Below, piece by piece: positions 1 through 8,016 of a DNA stretch of 64,000 nt. This stretch comes from JAOPZW01 sp963806015 (GTDB taxonomy: Bacteria > Actinomycetota > Thermoleophilia > Solirubrobacterales > Solirubrobacteraceae): NCBI GenBank assembly GCA_963806015.1, contig CAWDWM010000012.1, forward strand, positions 186,001 to 250,000, in the 5' to 3' direction. The position numbers were made by a program, and so were the translations under genes. Each line of letters opens with the position of its first letter. Position 1 is the stretch's first letter. The notes under the pieces were generated by a model that saw only the letters and a list, made by a program, of their open reading frames with translations, was not told the DNA's origin and did not search any database.

Positions 1-1
1 G

Positions 2-46
2 CCGGAAGAGCGCTGGGACCTCGATGACGACCTGTCCCTATCCTAG
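2..46 (+). CDS. 3' end of an upstream gene, acidic C-terminus (partial)
   Basis: Read from base 2, the window opens with an uninterrupted frame encoding a short tail rich in Glu and Asp (PEERWDLDDDLSLS) and a TAG stop at 44-46. Its composition and its position just before the next ATG suggest the end of a gene that starts outside the window. It is too short to identify. The -10-like box of the next gene lies inside this tail. Confidence 0.35.
   Translation, partial: PEERWDLDDDLSLS
39..44 (+). promoter_or_regulatory. -10 box TATCCT for a leaderless transcript
   Basis: TATCCT matches TANNNT and ends 7 bases before the ATG at 52. That spacing would put transcription start at or next to the A of the ATG. 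There is no Shine-Dalgarno sequence before this gene, which fits a leaderless mRNA. No good -35 is visible. Confidence 0.45.
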
Positions 47-51
47 ATTCG

Positions 52-738
52 ATGCTCTTTGACCTTCGGGGCCGCGGACGGCGCCGCACCGTACAAGTGA
101 TCTACCTCTCGCTCGCCATCCTGATGGGCGGCGGCCTCGTCCTGTTCGGCATCGGCGGCGGCACCAACGGCGGCCTGTTCGACGCCATCGGCGGCGGCAG
201 CGGCAGCAGCGCGAACGTCGACGCGGTCTTCCAGAAGCGCCTGGACACCTACAACCAGCGCCTGAAGGTCAACCCGCAGGACGCCGCCGCCCTCATCGGC
301 CTGACCAAGCTCCACGCCAGCAACGCGAGCGTCGGCGAGAACTACAACCAGACCCAGCAGGCCTACACGGCGAAGGGCCTCGCCGAGCTGCGCCAGGCCT
401 CCGCGGCCTGGCAGCGCTATCTCGCGACCAAGCCCGCCAAGCCCGACGCCGACACCGCCTCCCAGATGACCCAGGCCTACGGGCCCCTCGGGCTCAAGCA
501 GTACGACAAGGCCGTCTCGGCGCTGGAGATGGTCATCGCCAGCCGCAAGGAGACCGCGAACCTCTATGCCCAGCTGGCGATCCTGGCCGCCGGGGCCAAA
601 CAGGATCGCAAGAGCACGCTGGCCGAGGCCAAGGCCCTCGCGCTCTCGCCCAAGGCCCAGCGCAAGCAGCTGAAATCGGCGATCGACCTGCAGAAGAGCC
701 AGCTCAACGTCCAGCAGCCGGCCCAAGCAAGCGGCTGA
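52..738 (+). CDS. Membrane-anchored TPR-like protein, function unknown
   Basis: The 228-residue product starts with a basic stretch (RGRGRRR) followed by one hydrophobic segment at about residues 15-35, so it is probably an inner-membrane protein with its body outside the cytoplasm. A Gly/Ser-rich linker leads to an Ala-rich helical region at about 60-215 with TPR-like spacing (NPQDAAALIGL, GLKQYDKAVSALEMVI, LYAQLAILAAGAKQDRKSTL). Such domains usually mediate protein-protein contacts. The start is supported by a TATCCT box 7 bases upstream and not by a ribosome-binding site. The tRNA-Lys gene follows 30 bases after the stop. No specific role can be assigned. Confidence 0.75.
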   Translation: MLFDLRGRGRRRTVQVIYLSLAILMGGGLVLFGIGGGTNGGLFDAIGGGSGSSANVDAVFQKRLDTYNQRLKVNPQDAAALIGLTKLHASNASVGENYNQTQQAYTAKGLAELRQASAAWQRYLATKPAKPDADTASQMTQAYGPLGLKQYDKAVSALEMVIASRKETANLYAQLAILAAGAKQDRKSTLAEAKALALSPKAQRKQLKSAIDLQKSQLNVQQPAQASG

Positions 739-768
739 CCGGACCGCGCCGCTACCATTCCCCGCCGC

Positions 769-841
769 GCCCCTGTAGCTCAACTGGCAGAGCAGCGGAC
801 TCTTAATCCGAAGGTTCCAGGTTCGATTCCTGGCGGGGGCA
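769..841 (+). tRNA. tRNA-Lys, anticodon CTT
   Basis: A full cloverleaf can be drawn. The acceptor arm GCCCCTG/CGGGGGC contains one G-U pair. The D arm is GCTC...GAGC, the anticodon loop CTCTTAA has CTT at its centre, and the T arm is CCAGG-TTCGATT-CCTGG, with discriminator base A. The outermost pair of the anticodon stem (G27-A43) is mismatched. CCA is not encoded. It reads AAG codons. The convergent methyltransferase frame overlaps its antisense strand from 780 to 841. Confidence 0.95.
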
Positions 842-1634
842 TGCCGGCAGCGCCGCAGACGCGGCGGGCGTCCTGGGCCCGCTGCGCCACCAGCGCGAGC
901 TTCCGCGCCCGGCCCTCGCCCAGCCAGTCGATCCACAGCCGGTGGGCGGCGAGCAGGTCGTCGAGCGCCGGGCGGCCGATCTGCGCGGCGATGTCCTCGG
1001 CGTCGGCCTCGAACGCGTCCGCCAGCGCCTGCGCCGTCGCGCGGTGCGCGCGGCTGCGGTCCTCCTGCCAGGTCACGACGAGCCCGGCCCGCTCCAGGGA
1101 CGCCGTCAGCTCGCCGAGCGCGGTGAGCCAGACGGTGTCGGCGTCGGGCATCGCCGCGCGCTCGGCCGCGGTGAGCGGCGCACCCTCCTCGAGCGTGAAG
1201 GCGAACCGCCCGCCCGGCCGCAGCGCAGCGCCGATCTCGCCGACCAGCGCGTTCTTGTCCTCGAAGGCGAGCATCGTCTCGAGCAGGAGCACGACGTCGA
1301 AGTGGCCCACCGGGAGGGGCGGGACCTGCGCGATCTCGAAGCGGCAGGGCAGGTCGCCCGCCCGCGCGCGGGCGAGGGCGATGGCGCTCGCGCTGGCGTC
1401 GACCCCCAGGTAGGCGCACCCCAGCTCCCGTGTGAGCAGGCGCCCGGGCCCGGCGACGCCGCAGCACAGGTCCAGCACCGTGACCTCGGGGCCGATGCCG
1501 GCCCGCGCTGCCAGGGCCAGGATCTCGCCGGCGGTCATGAAGCTCTCCTGCCCGGCGAACTCGCCGGGGGGATACGCCCATGCGCGAGCGCGGTGCAGGG
1601 CCCGGTCGAACGGCGCGCGGTCGTCCTGCCTCAT
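780..1634 (-). CDS. Class I SAM-dependent methyltransferase
   Basis: The 284-residue product has a Rossmann-type methyltransferase core. Motif I is LDLCCGVAGPGR at about residues 54-65, the acidic ribose-binding residue follows in YLGVDAS, and FDVVLLLETMLAFEDK and the RPGGRFAFTLEEG strand are typical of small-molecule methyltransferases of the UbiE/COQ5 type. The substrate is unknown. The frame has no stop before the convergent tRNA-Lys gene, so the last 20 or so residues (including PPPGIEPGTFGL) are encoded antisense to the tRNA and its TGA lies at 780-782. The tail is therefore probably non-functional sequence gained by read-through into the tRNA gene. The methyltransferase body is secure; the exact C-terminus is less so. 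Confidence 0.8.
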   Translation of the reverse strand: MRQDDRAPFDRALHRARAWAYPPGEFAGQESFMTAGEILALAARAGIGPEVTVLDLCCGVAGPGRLLTRELGCAYLGVDASASAIALARARAGDLPCRFEIAQVPPLPVGHFDVVLLLETMLAFEDKNALVGEIGAALRPGGRFAFTLEEGAPLTAAERAAMPDADTVWLTALGELTASLERAGLVVTWQEDRSRAHRATAQALADAFEADAEDIAAQIGRPALDDLLAAHRLWIDWLGEGRARKLALVAQRAQDARRVCGAAGMPPPGIEPGTFGLRVRCSAS

Positions 1635-1758
1635 GGCCGTGATCGCCTCGGCGCCATCGGCTCCGGATCTTGGCGCAGGGATCGCCGGGAAGGTCCGACG
1701 GGGCCCTGGCGTCCGGATTAATGTCAGACCTCGACGTACTCACGACCTCGGAGGCGCG

Positions 1759-4104
1759 GTGCGAGCCAGTCAGGCGGGCCCGGCGATCGGGCTGCTCGCC
1801 CAGCTGCTGCTGCTCGCCGCCCTGGCGGCCACCGCCGGGGTGGGCGCCGCCGGCTGGGTCGTCGGCGTCGCCTGCGCCGCGGCGATGGCGGCGGCGCTGG
1901 CGCGGGGACTCGCGCTCCGCGCCGGCGACCGGCTCGGGCCGGCGTCGTGGGTGACGCTCGCGCGGGCCACGCTCGCCGTGGGCGTCGCCGCGCTGGTGGC
2001 GGCCTCGTTCGCGCATGACACGCCGGTGGCGCTGCTCGTGACGCTTGCCGCCGTCGCGCTCGCGCTCGACGCGGTCGACGGGTGGCTGGCGCGGCGGACC
2101 GGGACCGCAACGGCGCTGGGCGCGCGCTTCGACGGCGAGGTCGACGCCTTCCTGATCCTCGCGCTCAGCGTCTACGTCGCCCCGATGTACGGCGCCTGGG
2201 TCCTCGCGATCGGGGCGGCGCGCTACCTCTTCCTCCTGGGCGAGTGGCTGCTGCCGTGGATGAGCGCGCCGCTGCCGTCACGCCGCTGGCGCAGGATCGT
2301 CGCGGCGGCGCAGGGGATCGTGCTGACCGTCGCCGCCGCCGAGGTGCTGCCCCGGGGCCTCACGCAGGGCCTCCTGGTCGCCGCGCTGGCGGCGCTGGCG
2401 GCGTCGGTCGGCGAGTGCGTGTGGTGGCTGTGGCGCCGCCGGGACGTCGCGCGCGATCACGCGCCTGCGCTCGACGTCGGTCAGCGCGAGCGCGGGCCGC
2501 TGGACACGGGCATGGCGGTGGCGCTCACCGTCCTCGCCTTCCTGCTCGTCTGGGCGGCCGTCGTCGCGCCGGACCAGCCCAGGCTCCTCACCGTCGGTGC
2601 GTTCGCGCGGCTGCCCCTCGAGCTGCTCCTCGTCGTCGCGCTGGCCGCGCTGCTGCCCGCCGTCCCGCGCCGCGTGCTGGCCGTGGTCGCGGGAACGCTG
2701 CTGGCCGTGCTCGTGGTGGTGAAGGTCCTCGACATGGGGTTCATCACGGCGTATGACCGGCCGTTCGACCCCGTCTCGGACTCGAACTACGTGGGGATCG
2801 GCGTCGAGACGCTGCGCGACGCGATCGGCAGGTCGACGGCGAACCTCGCCGTCGCCGCCATCGTCGTGCTCTTCGCCGGGCTCCTCGCGCTCCCGGTCCT
2901 GGCGCTGCTGCGCCTCACGCGCGTCGCGGCCGGGCACCGCAGCTGGGCGCTGCGGACGGCCGCCGTGCTGGGCGTCGTCTGGGCGGGCCTGCGCGTCCTC
3001 GGCGCGCCGGTCGCCTCCACGAGCGCGGCCTCGCTCGCCGTCCGCGAGGTGCAGGCGGTGCGCAGCGGCCTGCATGCCCAGGAGATCCTCGCCCGCGAGA
3101 TCCCCCGCGACCGCTTCCGCGCCACTCCCGGCGACCAGCTGCTGACCGGCCTGCGCGGCAAGGATGTCCTGCTGCTGTTCGTCGAGAGCTACGGGAGGGT
3201 CGCGGTCCAGGGCTCGTCGTTCTCGCCGGGGGTCGACGCCGTGCTCGACCGGGGCACCGCGCAGCTGCGGGCGGGCGGCTTCTCCTCGCGCAGCGCCTTC
3301 CTCACGTCGTCGACCTTCGGCGGGCTCAGCTGGCTGGCGCACTCCACGCTGCAGTCGGGGATCCGGATCGGCACGCAGCGCGGCTACGACCAGCTCGTCA
3401 AGAGCGACCGCCTCACCCTCAGCGGAGCGTTCAAGCGGGCCGGCTGGCGGGCGGTGGTCGACGACCCGGTGAACAAGCGGACGTGGCCGGAGGGCTCGAG
3501 CTTCTACCACTACGACAAGATCTATGACCGCCGCAACGTCGGCTACCGCGGCCCGGGCTTCGGCTTGCCCCCGATGCCCGACCAGTACGTCCTGTCGAGC
3601 CTGCACCGCCTCGAGCTGGCCGAGCGCCACCGGCCGGCGCTCTTCGCCGAGGTCGACCTGATCTCGAGCCACACGCCATGGACGCGCATCCCCCGGCTCA
3701 TCCCCTGGGACGCGGTCGGCGACGGCTCGATCTTCGACCGCCTCCCGGCGGAGGAGTCCACGCGGTCCGCGCTCTTCGGCGACTCCGATCGAGCCAGGGC
3801 TGCCTACGGCCATTCGATCGAGTACACGATGAGCACGATCATCTCCTACGTGCAGCACTACGGCGACGACAAGCTCGTGGTCGTCCTCCTGGGCGACCAT
3901 CAGCCCCCGATCGTCACCGGCGAGGGCGCCACCCACGACGTGCCGGTCTCGATCATCGCCCACGACCCGAAGGTGACGGCCCAGATCGCCGGATGGGGCT
4001 GGCAGGACGGCCTGCTGCCGAGCCCGCAGGCGCCGGTGTGGCCGATGGGCGCGTTCCGCGACCGCTTCCTCACCGCCTTCGGCTCCTCGCCGGCGAAGGG
4101 CTGA
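1759..4104 (+). CDS. CDP-alcohol phosphatidyltransferase fused to an LTA-synthase-like sulfatase domain
   Basis: This 781-residue membrane protein combines two enzymes. The N-terminal third has the full CDP-alcohol phosphotransferase signature D-x2-DG-x2-AR-x8-G-x3-D-x3-D starting at about residue 104, within several membrane helices; such enzymes transfer a phospho-alcohol from a CDP-linked donor. A second set of helices follows (about 260-450). The C-terminal part (about 465-781) belongs to the alkaline-phosphatase/sulfatase superfamily: LLLFVESYG near 470 and VVVLLGDHQPP near 708, as in lipoteichoic-acid synthases and phosphoethanolamine transferases. I chose GTG 1759 because GGAGG precedes it; the open frame extends further upstream without a better site. 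The fusion suggests one protein that makes and then remodels a lipid head group. The neighbouring phospholipase-like gene begins at its stop codon. Confidence 0.85.
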   Translation: MRASQAGPAIGLLAQLLLLAALAATAGVGAAGWVVGVACAAAMAAALARGLALRAGDRLGPASWVTLARATLAVGVAALVAASFAHDTPVALLVTLAAVALALDAVDGWLARRTGTATALGARFDGEVDAFLILALSVYVAPMYGAWVLAIGAARYLFLLGEWLLPWMSAPLPSRRWRRIVAAAQGIVLTVAAAEVLPRGLTQGLLVAALAALAASVGECVWWLWRRRDVARDHAPALDVGQRERGPLDTGMAVALTVLAFLLVWAAVVAPDQPRLLTVGAFARLPLELLLVVALAALLPAVPRRVLAVVAGTLLAVLVVVKVLDMGFITAYDRPFDPVSDSNYVGIGVETLRDAIGRSTANLAVAAIVVLFAGLLALPVLALLRLTRVAAGHRSWALRTAAVLGVVWAGLRVLGAPVASTSAASLAVREVQAVRSGLHAQEILAREIPRDRFRATPGDQLLTGLRGKDVLLLFVESYGRVAVQGSSFSPGVDAVLDRGTAQLRAGGFSSRSAFLTSSTFGGLSWLAHSTLQSGIRIGTQRGYDQLVKSDRLTLSGAFKRAGWRAVVDDPVNKRTWPEGSSFYHYDKIYDRRNVGYRGPGFGLPPMPDQYVLSSLHRLELAERHRPALFAEVDLISSHTPWTRIPRLIPWDAVGDGSIFDRLPAEESTRSALFGDSDRARAAYGHSIEYTMSTIISYVQHYGDDKLVVVLLGDHQPPIVTGEGATHDVPVSIIAHDPKVTAQIAGWGWQDGLLPSPQAPVWPMGAFRDRFLTAFGSSPAKG

Positions 4105-5324
4105 CCACATCGCGGCTCACGCGCAGGGCGTTGCTGGAGCGATCCGGCGCGGCGGGCGCCGGGATGCTGTTGCCGGCCGGCTCGCTGTGGGCGGCGGCGC
4201 GCGCCCGCCGCGGCGACCCCCCGATCCGCAACCTCGTGATCTCCTGCCAGGAGAACCGCTCCTTCGACAGCTACTTCGGCTACGCGCCCGAGGTGCAGCG
4301 CCGCGGGTTCGGCCCGCCGAGCGGCTTCTCCCAGCCCGACGCGGCCGGCGGCCGGCACCCGGTGTTCCATCGGACCGCGCTGCGGAGCGCCGACCCCAGG
4401 CACACGTGGGCCTCGGCGCACGTCCAGTGCGCCGGCGGGCGGATGGACGGCTTCTTCAAGAGCTCGGGCAACGCCGCGATCGGCTTCTACGCCGCGGACG
4501 AGCTGCCGTTCTACTACTCGCTGTTCGGCGCTCCCGACGCCGTGCTGTGCGCGAACTACTTCTGCTCGATCCTCGGCCCGACCTCGCCCAACCGCCTGTA
4601 CCTGATGTCCGGCACCTCGGGCGGCATCACGAGCAACGGCTATTGCTGCTTCGGGATCCTCGACTCGGCGCGGTGGCCGATCATCCTCGACCTCCTCGAG
4701 GAGGCCGGGGTCACGTGGAAGATCTACAACCGCGGCGGCCTGGAGGACGTCCTCGGCAGCGACGTCGACAACGTGGCGTGGCTCTGGAGCCGCTGGGCGC
4801 ACGACCCGCGCACGTCAGGCACCTACGACGAGTACCTGCGCGACTGTGCGGTCGGCACGCTGCCGGCCGTCTCATGGCTCATCCCGAGCTACACGCGGCA
4901 CCTCGACGAGCACCCGCCCAACGACGTCTCCGCGGGGATGCGCCTCCAGCAGCAGGCCATCGGCGCGCTGCGCGCGTCGCCGCTCTGGGTGATCTCGCCG
5001 CTGCTGCGGCGCCGGGGCGTCGTCGCGACGCGCCGGCCGCCGGAGCACGTCTCGACGCTCAAGCTGATCGAGCGCGTGCACGGCCTGCCCGCGCTCGCGT
5101 CGCGCAACCACGCGTTCGACCGCGCGACGCCGACGGGTCCTGGCCACGACACCTATGGCGCGCCCGCCCCTCCGCGCGACGGGCTGAGCGCGATCAGCGA
5201 CCTGACGGAGCTGTTCGCGCTCGACCGCCGCGAAGGGACGAGCGCCGCCGGAACGGAATCTCGAAGACCGACGCGAAGGCCCGCGCGAACACGATCGTCA
5301 ACGGCACGGCCAGGGCGATCATGA
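4101..5324 (+). CDS. Tat-exported phosphoesterase/phospholipase C family protein, probably inactive
   Basis: The product (about 407 residues) has a twin-arginine-like signal (LTRRALLERSG, then a hydrophobic run) followed by the phosphoesterase family (PF04185 type) N-terminal motif CQENRSFDSYFG, with E51-N52 as expected metal/nucleophile-region residues. The middle matches the family (GPTSPNRLYLMSG, WKIYNRGG, VSWLIPSY). After W296, however, the sequence jumps to ISPLLRRRGVV, and the conserved segment with a D-E-x-GG-x-YDH metal-binding motif is absent. This looks like an in-frame deletion. The last 131 bases overlap the convergent acyltransferase. No ATG/GTG/TTG start precedes the signal peptide closely; CTG 4101, which overlaps the upstream TGA, is the likeliest start, but this is uncertain. 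Confidence 0.7.
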   Translation: MTTSRLTRRALLERSGAAGAGMLLPAGSLWAAARARRGDPPIRNLVISCQENRSFDSYFGYAPEVQRRGFGPPSGFSQPDAAGGRHPVFHRTALRSADPRHTWASAHVQCAGGRMDGFFKSSGNAAIGFYAADELPFYYSLFGAPDAVLCANYFCSILGPTSPNRLYLMSGTSGGITSNGYCCFGILDSARWPIILDLLEEAGVTWKIYNRGGLEDVLGSDVDNVAWLWSRWAHDPRTSGTYDEYLRDCAVGTLPAVSWLIPSYTRHLDEHPPNDVSAGMRLQQQAIGALRASPLWVISPLLRRRGVVATRRPPEHVSTLKLIERVHGLPALASRNHAFDRATPTGPGHDTYGAPAPPRDGLSAISDLTELFALDRREGTSAAGTESRRPTRRPARTRSSTARPGRS

Positions 5325-6366
5325 CCAGGAAGGCCGGAACGCCCTGGCGGACCCGGCCGGCCACGATCTTCTCGTAGACGACGACGACGATCGGGCCGTG
5401 CGTCAGGTACAGGCTGTAGGACGACGCCCCGAGGCCGCGGAACGGCCGCGCCTCGAGCAGGCGCACGAGAGGCGCCGGACGCCCGACGGCCAGACCGGCC
5501 AGGAGACACGCGACGGCCGGGCCCAGCGCCAGGTCGACCCAGAACAGGTGGTCGAGCGTCCACACCGACCCCCGCCACCCGATCATCGCGAGCACGGGCG
5601 TCGCGGCGGCGAGCGCCAGCCCAGCCCACGGCCACGACCGGCGAGCCGCGCTCGCGCCCACGATGCCGGCGCTCAGCACGCCGACCGCGAAGAGCGCGGC
5701 CAGGTCGGGCGGAGACTGGATCACGAACACGTCCAGGCGGGGGACGTGCGGGGCCAGGATCCCGATCGTCGCCACGACGAGCGTCACGATGGCGACCATG
5801 ACGGCGGCGCCCCAGCGGCGCACCGTCAGCAGCAGGAGAGGGAACACGACGTACAGCTGGGCCTCGACGGCGATCGACCAGAACGATTGGTCGGGGGTTG
5901 GCGCGCCGACGAGGTTCTGCACCAGCAGGCCGTTGACGACGACCGACTTGGCGTCGGGCACCCCCTGTCCCGGCGGAGGGACGACGAGCCACGCCACCGC
6001 GAGGCTGAAGGCAAGCGCGGCGTAGTACGCCGGCAGGATGCGCAGGGCCCGCCGGCGCGCGAACCCGGAAGCGCCGCCCAGTCGCCAGCCGCGACGGGCC
6101 GGTGACAGCGCCAGTGAGAAGCCCGACAGCACGATGAACACGACCACCGCGAACCGGCCGTAGATGAACCAGCCGGCCCAGAACGGTGCGTGGTCGACCG
6201 GGTAGCCGGGGAAGGCGCGCAGGAAGACGTGGTTGACGACCACGTAGAGCGCCGCCAGGCCCCGCACGCCGTCCAGCCCGGCCAGCCAGGGTCGCGGAGG
6301 GCCCGCGTCCGCAGCTACGCGGCCGCCGGCGGGTGCCTCGGATTGCGCTGAGGCAGTGGTCGTCAG
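5194..6366 (-). CDS. Acyltransferase 3 family membrane O-acyltransferase (OafA-like)
   Basis: About 390 residues and roughly ten membrane helices place this in the acyltransferase 3 family, which moves acetyl or other acyl groups onto carbohydrates or lipid head groups at the membrane. The diagnostic N-terminal motif LDGVRGLAALYVVVNH, with the conserved Arg and His, and the RRALRILPAYYAAL segment are present. It is the last gene of the overlapping minus-strand operon. The frame stays open back to 6462, but the motif position and a CTGA overlap with the upstream stop suggest a start near 6366 (CTG, a rare start). Its 3' end overlaps the phosphoesterase gene tail to tail by 131 bases. It could acylate the product of the operon or a separate polysaccharide. 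Confidence 0.82.
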   Translation of the reverse strand: MTTTASAQSEAPAGGRVAADAGPPRPWLAGLDGVRGLAALYVVVNHVFLRAFPGYPVDHAPFWAGWFIYGRFAVVVFIVLSGFSLALSPARRGWRLGGASGFARRRALRILPAYYAALAFSLAVAWLVVPPPGQGVPDAKSVVVNGLLVQNLVGAPTPDQSFWSIAVEAQLYVVFPLLLLTVRRWGAAVMVAIVTLVVATIGILAPHVPRLDVFVIQSPPDLAALFAVGVLSAGIVGASAARRSWPWAGLALAAATPVLAMIGWRGSVWTLDHLFWVDLALGPAVACLLAGLAVGRPAPLVRLLEARPFRGLGASSYSLYLTHGPIVVVVYEKIVAGRVRQGVPAFLVMIALAVPLTIVFARAFASVFEIPFRRRSSLRGGRARTAPSGR

Positions 6367-7052
6367 TCCTCCAGGAACCGGGGCGACAGCGCGTAGCGCA
6401 GCAGCACCACGTCGCCGATCTGGCGCACCTCCGCGAGGGTCGCGCGCCGCCCCACGTTCCACGGGAAGCGCCCGTCGCTCACGAAGCGCGGCGCGTTCGA
6501 GTCGCCGACGAAGAACGGTGCCACGACGAGCTGCAGCTCGTCGACCAGGTCATCGGCCAGGAACTGGGTGTGCACGACGCCGCCACCCTCGACCATGAGC
6601 CGCTCCACGCCGCGGTCGGCGAGGTCCTCGCTGAGCCAGCGCATCTGCACGCCGGGGCCGCCGTCCACGATCGTCGCCACCGGTCCGAGCCGCGCACGCG
6701 CGTCCGCCACCCGCGGGCTCGAGGTGTAGACGAGCTTCTCGGCTTCGCCGGTGGTGAAGAAGTTCGAGCGCGCGTCGAGGTCCACCCTGTCGGTCACGGT
6801 GATCTTCATCGGCGATGGTGCGAGCCCGCGGGCCGTGCGCCGGTCGCGGCGGGCCTGCGAGCGCACGAGCAGCCGCGGGTCGTCGGTGCGCACGGTGACC
6901 GCGCCGACCATGATCGCGTCGCAGGACGCGCGCACCTCGTCGACCCGGTCGAAGTCGGCCTCGTTGGACAGCGCGAGGCGCGGCGTCTGGTCGCCGAGGT
7001 ACCCGTCGAGCGACACGCTGCAGCTCAGCAGGGTGTACGGGCGGTCAGACAC
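6363..7052 (-). CDS. RibD C-terminal/dihydrofolate-reductase-like reductase
   Basis: The 229-residue protein matches the RibD C-terminal reductase fold. It starts with PYTLLSCSVSLDGYLGD, has the substrate-region segment CDAIMVGAVTVRTDDPRLLVR, and ends with the family's MVEGGGVVHTQFLADDLVDEL motif. In riboflavin synthesis this domain reduces the ribosyl side chain of a diaminopyrimidine using NADPH. No deaminase domain is attached and no other rib genes are present in the window, so a role in another pyrimidine or pteridine pathway is likelier. GTG 7052 is used as start; it overlaps the upstream gene by 8 bases, so translation is probably coupled. Confidence 0.85.
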   Translation of the reverse strand: MSDRPYTLLSCSVSLDGYLGDQTPRLALSNEADFDRVDEVRASCDAIMVGAVTVRTDDPRLLVRSQARRDRRTARGLAPSPMKITVTDRVDLDARSNFFTTGEAEKLVYTSSPRVADARARLGPVATIVDGGPGVQMRWLSEDLADRGVERLMVEGGGVVHTQFLADDLVDELQLVVAPFFVGDSNAPRFVSDGRFPWNVGRRATLAEVRQIGDVVLLRYALSPRFLED

Positions 7053-8016
7053 TGGCTCCTCCTCCTTCCCGGCGGACCCAGCCCGCCACGAGGACCGCGG
7101 CGCCCGGCAGGCTGGCGACGAACACCATCACGCCATATACGACCGCCGTGGCGACCCCGCGTGACGCGCCCAGGCCCGCCGCGGCGAACGCCCACGCCGT
7201 CACGCCCTCACGCGGCCCCCAGCCGCCGACGTTGGGCAGCGCCGCGGCGAGCATCACGAGCAGCGCCAGTGGCAGCATCAGCGACAGCGACGCGGTTGCG
7301 CCCGCCGTCCGCGCGGCGATCAGGAACGTGACCGTGTGGCCTGCGACGACCAGCGCCGACGCGAGCGCGATGGCGGGCCACGCCCGCCCCGGGAGCAGCC
7401 CGGCGCGCACGTCGCGGGCCGCGGCGGCGCGCAGTCGCGACAACCGTGACCCGCCCGCACGGCCGGCGGCGGGTCGCGCGCGCGCCGCGAGCACGACCAC
7501 GGCCGCCGCCGCGAGGAGCGCCAGCGCGACGAGCGGCATGGCCGCCCGCACGGGCGACGGCACGACGAGGAGCACGGTGACGGTGAGGACGACCTGCACG
7601 ACCTGCCCGGCCGAGCGCTCCCACGCCACGGCGCGCAGCCCGCGGCCGACGTCGCTGGTGTCCCGACCGTGGCTGATCCCGCGGTGGACGTCGCCCACCA
7701 CCCCGCCGGGCAGCGTGACGTTGAGGAAGAGCGAGCGGTAGTAGGCGGCCACCGCCGTGCCCAGCGGCAGGTCGACGCCGAGGCCCCGGGCCACGATCCT
7801 CCAGCGCCACGCGCAGCAGACGGTGGTCAGCACAGCGAGGCCGGCCGCGGCCGCCAGTGCCACGCCGTCCACCGTGCGCAGCCCGTCGAGGAACGGGCCG
7901 GTCCCGACCCGCCAGACCAGGACGGCGAGCGTGGCCGCGGCGGCGACGGGGCGGGCCCATCGCCACACGGCCCGGTGGGTCGCGGTGCTCCGCGCGGTGT
8001 GGACGGCGGTGGTCAC
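7045..8016 (-). CDS. Flippase-like membrane protein (UPF0104 / LPG-synthase transmembrane family)
   Basis: The 323-residue product is an integral membrane protein of the family named after the membrane part of lysylphosphatidylglycerol synthase. Recognisable features are the YYRSLFLNVTLPGGVVGDVHRG motif (about residues 85-106), the AWERSAGQ segment and LPNVGGWGPREG near 265. Relatives are proposed to flip or modify lipids, and several sit beside glycosyltransferases. The start is GTG 8016, overlapping the previous stop as GTGA. Its place in the operon suggests it moves a lipid-linked or hydrophobic pathway product across the membrane; that is inference. Confidence 0.85.
   Translation of the reverse strand: MTTAVHTARSTATHRAVWRWARPVAAAATLAVLVWRVGTGPFLDGLRTVDGVALAAAAGLAVLTTVCCAWRWRIVARGLGVDLPLGTAVAAYYRSLFLNVTLPGGVVGDVHRGISHGRDTSDVGRGLRAVAWERSAGQVVQVVLTVTVLLVVPSPVRAAMPLVALALLAAAAVVVLAARARPAAGRAGGSRLSRLRAAAARDVRAGLLPGRAWPAIALASALVVAGHTVTFLIAARTAGATASLSLMLPLALLVMLAAALPNVGGWGPREGVTAWAFAAAGLGASRGVATAVVYGVMVFVASLPGAAVLVAGWVRREGGGASV

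Noticed and set aside
780..841. Methyltransferase C-terminal peptide as a conserved domain end
   Set aside because: The peptide is the standard translation of a tRNA antisense strand, so it was treated as read-through and not as a domain.
2278..4110. Long minus-strand open frame opposite the CDP-alcohol/sulfatase fusion
   Set aside because: No recognisable domain, Arg/Ala-rich composition typical of antisense frames in GC-rich DNA, and a well-supported gene lies on the other strand.
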